Made by a program: the position numbers and the translations under genes | Shown: positions 17,345 to 22,583 of the stretch, one piece after another | Layout: the number at the start of each line of letters is the position of its first letter | How positions within the stretch are numbered: position 1 is the first letter of the stretch | Source: Bacillota bacterium | GTDB lineage: Bacteria; Bacillota_C; Negativicutes; JAEYSJ01 | DNA: 22,583 nt | Direction of reading: 5' to 3' | Assembly: GCA_023434855.1 (NCBI GenBank) | Contig: JAEYSJ010000106.1 | Span: forward strand, 1-22,583 | Notes under the pieces: generated by a model | The model's database searches: none | Seen by the model: the letters and a program-made list of their open reading frames with translations, nothing else | What the model was told of the DNA's origin: nothing

Positions 17345-17372
17345 ATTATACGGTTAAAAATAGAGGCAACAA
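17345..17372 (-). promoter_or_regulatory. predicted sigma-70-type promoter for manC
   Basis: On the minus strand TTGTTG (17372-17367) is followed after 16 bases by a perfect TATAAT (17350-17345). It lies about 50 bases after the galE terminator and would give a manC leader of about 170 bases. Confidence 0.6.
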
Positions 17373-17421
17373 GCATATTATACTCCCTCTCCCTGTATAT
17401 ATCCAACAAAGATTGTCATCA

Positions 17422-17459
17422 AAAATCCTCATCTTGAAACAAGATGAGGATCGCAGTTA
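17422..17459 (-). terminator. galE terminator; one of two near-identical hairpins
   Basis: A perfect 12-bp stem (17425-17436 with 17440-17451) with a 3-base loop is followed on the minus strand by TTTTTGA. It lies about 50 bases past the galE stop. The 38 bases 17422-17459 match 18571-18608, downstream of galU, at 34 positions by eye. Confidence 0.88.
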
Positions 17460-17499
17460 ATTCTCTAATACTCTTCATTCATGCCACAAAACACCCGAT

Positions 17500-18498
17500 C
17501 TAAAAAAGCCCATTATTTTTTTCAAAATGCCAGGCATCTTTGCACATGGCTACTAAACCCCGCTTGGCTGTCCAGTCTAAATCCTGCCTTGCCTTCGAAA
17601 CATCTGCATAAAACTCTGCAATATCCCCTGGCCTTCTGTCTACTATCTCATAGGGCAGCTTTATACCGTTAGCTCGCTCAAATGTTTTTATCAATTGCAA
17701 CACACTTGTACCACGGCCAGTTCCTAAATTGTAGATATGTACTCCGGTAGTGACTTTATCTAAGGCCGCTACATGCCCCTGAGCTAAATCACAAACATGA
17801 ACATAATCCCTTACGCCAGTACCGTCAATAGTCTCGTAATCATTGCCAAACACACGCAATTTATTTTGTTTACCTTTAGCTACCTGTGTTATAAAGGGCA
17901 TCAAATTATTGGGTAGCCCATTAGGGCTCTCACCAATCAAACCACTTTCATGAGCTCCTACGGGATTAAAATACCTCAGTAACGCGATCGAGCACGCCGG
18001 ATTCACTTTTGCAAAATCAGTAAGTACTCGCTCACTTATTACCTTCGTTTCACCATAAGGATTTGTGGTAGGCAAAAGGGACATAGACTCCATAAACGGT
18101 ACTTTATTATCGCCATATACAGTAGCCGATGAACTGAATACAAAACGTCTGACTCCATATTTTTGGCTTAATTTGGCTAAGACCAAAGTACTAACAACGT
18201 TGTTATAATAATATTCCAGGGGTTTAACTACCGATTCACCTACGGCCTTAAATCCGGCAAAATGAATAATACCATCAATCACATTCTTGGAAAAAATGGC
18301 CTCCATAGCAACTTCGTTAGTAACATCCACTTTGTAAAAGGTTACTTCCTTACCAGTAATTTTTTGTACTTGATCTACTGTTTCTATTTTACTGTTGGAG
18401 AGGTTATCGGCAATAATCACCTTATGTCCAGCTTCCAATAAAGCAACACAAGTGTGCGATCCGATATATCCGGCTCCTCCTGTGACAAGAATATCCAT
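17500..18498 (-). CDS. galE: UDP-glucose 4-epimerase
   Basis: Interconverts UDP-glucose and UDP-galactose with bound NAD+ in the cytosol. The 332-residue short-chain dehydrogenase-type protein has GGAGYIGSHTC (7-17), HFAGFKAVGESV (79-90), the Ser of FSSSATVYG (121-129) and the catalytic pair Tyr148/Lys152 in NPYGETK. GVRDYVHVCDLA and the C-terminal RRPGDIAEFYAD are typical of GalE. The ATG at 18498 has AAAGGAG seven bases upstream. It is bounded by terminators on both sides and has its own promoter, so it is transcribed as a single gene. With the flanking repeat pair this suggests it entered as a separate module. The alternative of a UDP-N-acetylglucosamine epimerase cannot be excluded by sequence, but the motifs are classic GalE. 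Confidence 0.96.
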   Translation of the reverse strand: MDILVTGGAGYIGSHTCVALLEAGHKVIIADNLSNSKIETVDQVQKITGKEVTFYKVDVTNEVAMEAIFSKNVIDGIIHFAGFKAVGESVVKPLEYYYNNVVSTLVLAKLSQKYGVRRFVFSSSATVYGDNKVPFMESMSLLPTTNPYGETKVISERVLTDFAKVNPACSIALLRYFNPVGAHESGLIGESPNGLPNNLMPFITQVAKGKQNKLRVFGNDYETIDGTGVRDYVHVCDLAQGHVAALDKVTTGVHIYNLGTGRGTSVLQLIKTFERANGIKLPYEIVDRRPGDIAEFYADVSKARQDLDWTAKRGLVAMCKDAWHFEKNNGLF

Positions 18499-18513
18499 AT
18501 CAAGGCTCCTTTA

Positions 18514-18527
18514 ATATATATATATAT
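18514..18527. repeat. (AT)7 run next to the galE ribosome site
   Basis: Seven AT dinucleotides lie immediately upstream of the AAAGGAG ribosome site of galE (18512-18506), between it and the predicted transcription start near 18533. Such runs can slip during replication; here it would change only the leader length. Confidence 0.7.
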
Positions 18528-18539
18528 CAACTTACCTAC

Positions 18540-18568
18540 ATTCTATTTCCATACTTTAAACTTTTCAA
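18540..18568 (-). promoter_or_regulatory. predicted sigma-70-type promoter for galE
   Basis: On the minus strand TTGAAA (18568-18563), a 17-base spacer and TAGAAT (18545-18540) give a near-consensus promoter. It begins in the T-rich tail of the galU terminator and predicts a leader of about 35 bases. Confidence 0.65.
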
Positions 18569-18570
18569 AG

Positions 18571-18608
18571 AAAATCCTCATCTTAAAGCAAGATGAGGAT
18601 TTCAGTTA
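18571..18608 (-). terminator. galU terminator; second copy of the duplicated hairpin
   Basis: An 11-bp stem, ATCCTCATCTT (18574-18584) with its complement at 18590-18600, has a 5-base loop and is followed on the minus strand by TTTTCTTT. The 38-base block 18571-18608 reaches the galU stop codon (18608-18606) and matches the block at 17422-17459. Confidence 0.85.
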
Positions 18609-19523
18609 TTCCTTTACCCGTCCGGCGGCAGCTTCTTGATTACTCACAATTAATGGACCAATATTATTCACCAGGTATTTTAGAAACTCCTCCCTTAGTT
18701 CAGGACGTTTAAGGGCAAACTCAACAGTTGCTTCCAAATAACCTTGTTTGTCGCCTACATCATAACGACGCCCCCAGAAGTTGTAAGCAAATACTGGATG
18801 CGTGACGGCAAGTCGTCGTAAGGCATCAGTCAGTTGAATCTCTCCTCCCCGCCCGGGAGCAGTAGTTTCGAGTAAATCAAAAATTTCCGGCTGGATGATA
18901 TATCTTCCCAAAATTGCTAATTGGGACGGAGCTTCGCCTACCGAGGGCTTTTCCACCAAGTCAACAGCCTTCCAAATATTGTTTTTTACTGGCAATGGCT
19001 TGACAATACCGTAGCTTGATACCTTATGCAATGGTACCTCCTGGACACCTAAAATAGTACCAGGGCAATCCGTATATACATCCACCATCTGTTTTAAACA
19101 AGGCACCTGGGCATCAATAATGTCATCACCAAGCAATACGGCAAAGGGCTCATTCCCTACAAACTGCTTGGCACACAATACAGCATGACCGAGGCCCTTT
19201 GCTTCCTTTTGCCGGACATAATGAATAGTTACATTCGATATTTCTTGCACTAAGCCTAGTAGATCATATTTCCCCTGTATTTTTAACGTATGTTCAAGCT
19301 CAAAAGCACAATCAAAGTGATCTTCGATTGATTTTTTATTTCGGCCCGTTATAATCAGAATCTCTTCAATACCGGACTGAACAGCTTCTTCGACAATATA
19401 TTGAATAGCCGGTTTATCGACTATGGGAAGCATTTCCTTAGGCTGGGCTTTCGTTGCTGGAAGAAAGCGTGTTCCTAAGCCAGCAGCTGGAATAACAGCC
19501 TTACGAATCTTTTTGGATATCAT
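18606..19523 (-). CDS. galU: UTP-glucose-1-phosphate uridylyltransferase
   Basis: Forms UDP-glucose from glucose-1-phosphate and UTP, supplying GalE and Ugd. The 305-residue protein has the bacterial GalU signature: VIPAAGLGTRFLPATKAQPKEM (residues 10-31, shown here as the GxGTRxLPxTKxxPKEM type), VDKPAIQYIVEEAV, ITGRNKKSIEDHFD, LLGDDI and a C-terminal RYDVGDKQGYLEATVEFAL. The ATG at 19523 has AGGTG eight bases upstream. It follows rmlD by 94 bases without an obvious terminator, so the two are probably co-transcribed. A terminator sits directly after the stop. The last codons (SNQEAAAG) carry a 14-base sequence that recurs twice in front of rmlD. RmlA-type thymidylyltransferase was considered and rejected on the GalU-specific motifs. 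Confidence 0.96.
   Translation of the reverse strand: MISKKIRKAVIPAAGLGTRFLPATKAQPKEMLPIVDKPAIQYIVEEAVQSGIEEILIITGRNKKSIEDHFDCAFELEHTLKIQGKYDLLGLVQEISNVTIHYVRQKEAKGLGHAVLCAKQFVGNEPFAVLLGDDIIDAQVPCLKQMVDVYTDCPGTILGVQEVPLHKVSSYGIVKPLPVKNNIWKAVDLVEKPSVGEAPSQLAILGRYIIQPEIFDLLETTAPGRGGEIQLTDALRRLAVTHPVFAYNFWGRRYDVGDKQGYLEATVEFALKRPELREEFLKYLVNNIGPLIVSNQEAAAGRVKE
18627..18640. repeat. 14-bp repeat copy inside the galU 3' end
   Basis: GGCAGCTTCTTGAT here encodes part of the C-terminal SNQEAA of GalU (minus strand). The same 14 bases occur at 20480-20493 and 20500-20513 in the rmlD leader, in the same orientation. Confidence 0.8.
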
Positions 19524-19617
19524 ATATTGAACACCTGCCTCTGCTTCTTTGTACCATCGAAGTATAGTTTCTATTTAAGTTGCATATTTCCTGCAGAAGA
19601 CAATACTTACCAGTGCA

Positions 19618-20457
19618 CTACTCATTTATTAAGGACCTTATATATTCTTCAAGTGATTGCTGCCAGCTGCGCATTGAATCACCGACTGTCATTCGCAGCA
19701 TGTAGTTATCTAAGACAGAATGTGCAGGACGCTTGGCGGGTCGAGGAAATTCACAAGTCGTAACCGGCAATACTTCAATCTGTTTGCCTGCCTGAAGAAA
19801 AATCTCGCAGGCAAATTCATACCAGGAACAATGTCCCTGGCAAGTTCCATGATAGGTACCGTAAGCATCTGTAGCTAACAACGTAAATATGCTCTTTGCT
19901 AAGTCAACCGTAGATGTAGGCGTACCAATCTGATCATCTACCACCCGAAGCGTACTATTCTTCTCAGCAAGATTCAGCATCGTCCGAACGAAATTGTTGC
20001 CTTCGCCATACAGCCAGGCTGTGCGGATAATATAATGGCGTCCCAATATCTGCCTTACTGTTTCTTCGCCCTGCCACTTGGTAATACCATATACACTTTG
20101 TGGATTAATAGTATCAAATTCCCTGTAAGGTTCTCGCTTCTGTCCGTCAAAAACATAATCAGTGCTTACATATACCATTCGCGCGCCTGTTTCCAAGCAT
20201 CCGGCGGCAATATTTTGCGCTCCTACCACATTGACGCGAAATGCTCCATCATAGTCAGATTCTGCACCGTCTACATTGGTATAAGCTGCACAGTGAACAA
20301 CAGCTTGCGGTTTTACGTCTCGCATAAATGCTGCTACTGCAGCACTGTTAGTAATATCCAATGTATTATAATCTGTCAGAACTAATTCGTGCTTATGACC
20401 TTGATTAGCAATCTCTTTTCCCAATTGCCCATTAGCACCGGTAACTAAAATCTTCAC
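19618..20457 (-). CDS. rmlD: dTDP-4-dehydrorhamnose reductase
   Basis: Performs the final NAD(P)H-dependent reduction in dTDP-L-rhamnose synthesis. The 279-residue protein has TGANGQLGKEI (6-16) for cofactor binding, HCAAYTNVDGAE (55-66), the catalytic Thr99 in YVSTDYVFDG and Tyr123/Lys127 in VYGITKWQGE, then RTAWLYG. All are characteristic of RmlD. The start is GTG at 20457, with AAGGAAG about seven bases upstream. RmlA, RmlB and RmlC are not in the window, so they must be encoded elsewhere (possibly beyond the right edge), or this enzyme serves another 4-keto sugar. It lies between rmd and galU in the same direction. The leader of 197 bases contains tandem repeats and a possible insertion-element end. 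Confidence 0.93.
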   Translation of the reverse strand: MKILVTGANGQLGKEIANQGHKHELVLTDYNTLDITNSAAVAAFMRDVKPQAVVHCAAYTNVDGAESDYDGAFRVNVVGAQNIAAGCLETGARMVYVSTDYVFDGQKREPYREFDTINPQSVYGITKWQGEETVRQILGRHYIIRTAWLYGEGNNFVRTMLNLAEKNSTLRVVDDQIGTPTSTVDLAKSIFTLLATDAYGTYHGTCQGHCSWYEFACEIFLQAGKQIEVLPVTTCEFPRPAKRPAHSVLDNYMLRMTVGDSMRSWQQSLEEYIRSLINE

Positions 20458-20476
20458 GATATCACTTCCTTAGTAG

Positions 20477-20513
20477 TGTGGCAGCTTCTTGATAGTTGTG
20501 GCAGCTTCTTGAT
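20477..20513. repeat. tandem 17-bp repeat in the rmlD leader
   Basis: TGTGGCAGCTTCTTGAT occurs at 20477-20493 and again at 20497-20513, a period of 20 bases. It lies just upstream of the rmlD ribosome site. Fourteen bases of each unit match the galU 3' end at 18627-18640. Confidence 0.9.
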
Positions 20514-20557
20514 TTGGTAAAAGTATTAATTTAGATATCAGTATCCATTTTACATAA

Positions 20558-20576
20558 CCCCGTCTTCAGCTTGGGG
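20558..20576. other. possible degenerate IS200/IS605-type end hairpin
   Basis: CCCC (20558-20561) and GGGG (20573-20576) enclose GTCTTCAGCTT and are followed by AGTGTAC. The arrangement recalls the imperfect subterminal hairpins and flanking tetranucleotides of IS200/IS605 elements, from memory only. No transposase or tnpB sequence is nearby, so at most it is a remnant. The rest of the gap 20514-20654 shows no gene. Confidence 0.25.
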
Positions 20577-20654
20577 AGTGTACATCTATTAGCAACTAAC
20601 TGATGCCGGTCTTCAAAAAGCCAATGATTTTATTATACTTTATCTACATGTTTA

Positions 20655-21593
20655 TCAGCTATATTTACTGCGCCACCATTCAAGTGTTTCTATAATACTA
20701 TTCGAAAATGCTCTCCGTGGCTTCCACTCAGTTGCTTGTGTTAGTTTTTCAGCTGAACCAATAAACAAGGGAACATTAGATGGCCTAAACTTTTCTTGAT
20801 CTACCTGGACCTCTACCTCTACTTTACACTGAGAAAGCAGTGTACTTAATATCTCTTCAGCAGTGTGTGGTTGACCTGAACATACATTATAAATACCTGT
20901 CTCCACGTTTTTTTCAAGCAAGGTCACATATGCTTCAATTACATCTCTAACATCAGTAAAATCACGCTGAGCGCTTAAATCACCTACACGTAAAATTCGT
21001 TCAATTGACCCATTTTCCATTCGGGCTATTTGGCTAGCAAAATCACTTACAACAAACCCTTCACGCTGATGGGGGCCAAAATGATTAAAGGGTCTAACAT
21101 GAATTACATTAATCTTTTCTTGTTCTGCTAGCTGCAATGCAATCTGTCCTGCGGCTAATTTACTTATTGCATAAGGATTTTGCGGCAAACAGTAATCATC
21201 TTCAGTCAATGGCCTGCCATGTTTACCAGTAAGTCCATATTCTTCACTTGATCCAATTGTAATAATTTTAGTTTTTGGCGAAAATTGAGCTACTGCTTTG
21301 ACAATATTTGTCGTACCAATTGTATTAACTAGCACCGTACCAGAAGGATTTTCCCATGAAGTTTTTACCATGCTTTGTGCGGCTAGATGAATTATTGCAT
21401 CTGGCTGCAATCTGTAAACAACAGAATTAACTTGCTCACTGTCAACAATGTTTAAAAGTGCTACCTCTATATACTTTGCAGAGTCATTAGCAGCATTCAA
21501 TACGCCAGCAATAATACTGTGATCGCGTTGGTATAAGGTTCTTATCAAATAGGAACCTACAAATCCATCTGCTCCAGTTACTAGTATTCTCAT
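20655..21593 (-). CDS. rmd: GDP-6-deoxy-D-mannose reductase (extended SDR)
   Basis: Reduces the 4-keto product of Gmd, giving GDP-D-rhamnose. The 312-residue short-chain dehydrogenase has TGADGFVGSYL (6-16), HLAAQSMVKTSW (69-80), Ser115/Ser116 in IGSSEEYG, and catalytic Tyr141/Lys145 in NPYAISK. The segment RPFNHFGPHQREGFVVSDFA (167-186) is the feature I most associate with Rmd. It directly follows gmd with a 23-base gap. GDP-fucose synthase (GMER) was considered, but its motifs differ. RmlB-like dehydratase is less likely because the Asp-Glu dehydratase pair is not seen after the Thr/Ser. The ATG at 21593 has AAAGGAG six bases upstream. The subgroup call rests on one motif plus context, so another 4-keto reductase remains possible. 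Confidence 0.87.
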   Translation of the reverse strand: MRILVTGADGFVGSYLIRTLYQRDHSIIAGVLNAANDSAKYIEVALLNIVDSEQVNSVVYRLQPDAIIHLAAQSMVKTSWENPSGTVLVNTIGTTNIVKAVAQFSPKTKIITIGSSEEYGLTGKHGRPLTEDDYCLPQNPYAISKLAAGQIALQLAEQEKINVIHVRPFNHFGPHQREGFVVSDFASQIARMENGSIERILRVGDLSAQRDFTDVRDVIEAYVTLLEKNVETGIYNVCSGQPHTAEEILSTLLSQCKVEVEVQVDQEKFRPSNVPLFIGSAEKLTQATEWKPRRAFSNSIIETLEWWRSKYS

Positions 21594-21616
21594 ATGAGAC
21601 TCCTTTCGAGCAAGAG

Positions 21617-22583
<967 letters not shown>

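Larger units (their letters stand above)
17168..17499. other. galE-manC intergenic region with long manC leader
   Basis: The 332-base gap contains, in minus-strand order, the galE terminator (17422-17451), a spare TATAAT (17383-17378), the predicted manC promoter, a GATATATC palindrome near the expected transcription start, and a perfect 12-bp palindrome TTTTCGCGAAAA (17269-17280) in the middle of the untranslated leader. I see no open reading frame with a ribosome site. Confidence 0.65.

Noticed and set aside
20458..20654. Minus-strand frame through the tandem repeats ending in NQEAATTIKKLPHY
   Set aside because: It is short, is interrupted by a stop about 30 codons upstream and shows no homology to GalU beyond the repeat, so it is not a galU fragment that can be called a pseudogene.

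Overview
The window is an envelope-polysaccharide locus, probably from a low-GC Firmicute with an outer membrane (Negativicutes, for example a Sporomusaceae relative). This is inference. The genes have strong AGGAGG-type ribosome sites and frequent GTG/TTG starts, as in Firmicutes. The gene content looks like that of a lipopolysaccharide maker: a family-9 (heptosyltransferase-type) glycosyltransferase, an O-antigen ligase/polymerase-like membrane protein, and gmd/rmd. No 16S or other taxonomic marker is present, so the lineage is not proven.

Layout. Positions 124-1575 (minus) carry glucose-6-phosphate isomerase. Divergent from it are an ElyC/YdcF-type DUF218 membrane protein (about 1.7-2.46 kb) and a small unrecognised membrane protein (2.56-3.2 kb), closed by a terminator. 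A plus-strand operon (3.48-8.31 kb) then encodes a family-9 glycosyltransferase, a membrane-anchored PIG-L deacetylase fused to an F5/8-type carbohydrate-binding domain, and two GT-B glycosyltransferases. It converges at about 8.3-8.55 kb with a long series of minus-strand genes. In transcription order, from the right edge, these are gmd (cut by the window), rmd, rmlD, galU, galE, manC, an LtaS-like sulfatase-fold membrane protein, a phosphomannomutase/phosphoglucomutase, ugd, a GT2 glycosyltransferase and an O-antigen ligase/polymerase-like protein.

How the genes work together. Pgi and the bifunctional ManC connect fructose-6-phosphate to mannose-6-phosphate. The phosphomannomutase and ManC then give GDP-mannose. 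Gmd and Rmd convert it to GDP-6-deoxy-D-mannose (GDP-D-rhamnose). The mutase, GalU, GalE and Ugd supply UDP-glucose, UDP-galactose and UDP-glucuronate. RmlD performs only the last step of dTDP-L-rhamnose synthesis, and its partners are not in the window. The transferases, deacetylase and Wzy/WaaL-like protein would assemble and modify the glycan.

Control signals can be read in several gaps. There are promoter-like sequences before the family-9 gene, ugd, manC and galE, and hairpin terminators after pgi, the small membrane protein, the plus operon, galE and galU. The main structural oddities lie on the right. A 38-bp terminator sequence is nearly duplicated on both sides of galE. A 14-bp sequence from the 3' end of galU occurs twice more in front of rmlD. 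A long imperfect inverted repeat sits between manC and the LtaS-like gene. I found no CRISPR array, tRNA, rRNA, intact mobile element or clearly new defence-type system. The most unusual protein is the PIG-L/F5-8 fusion.
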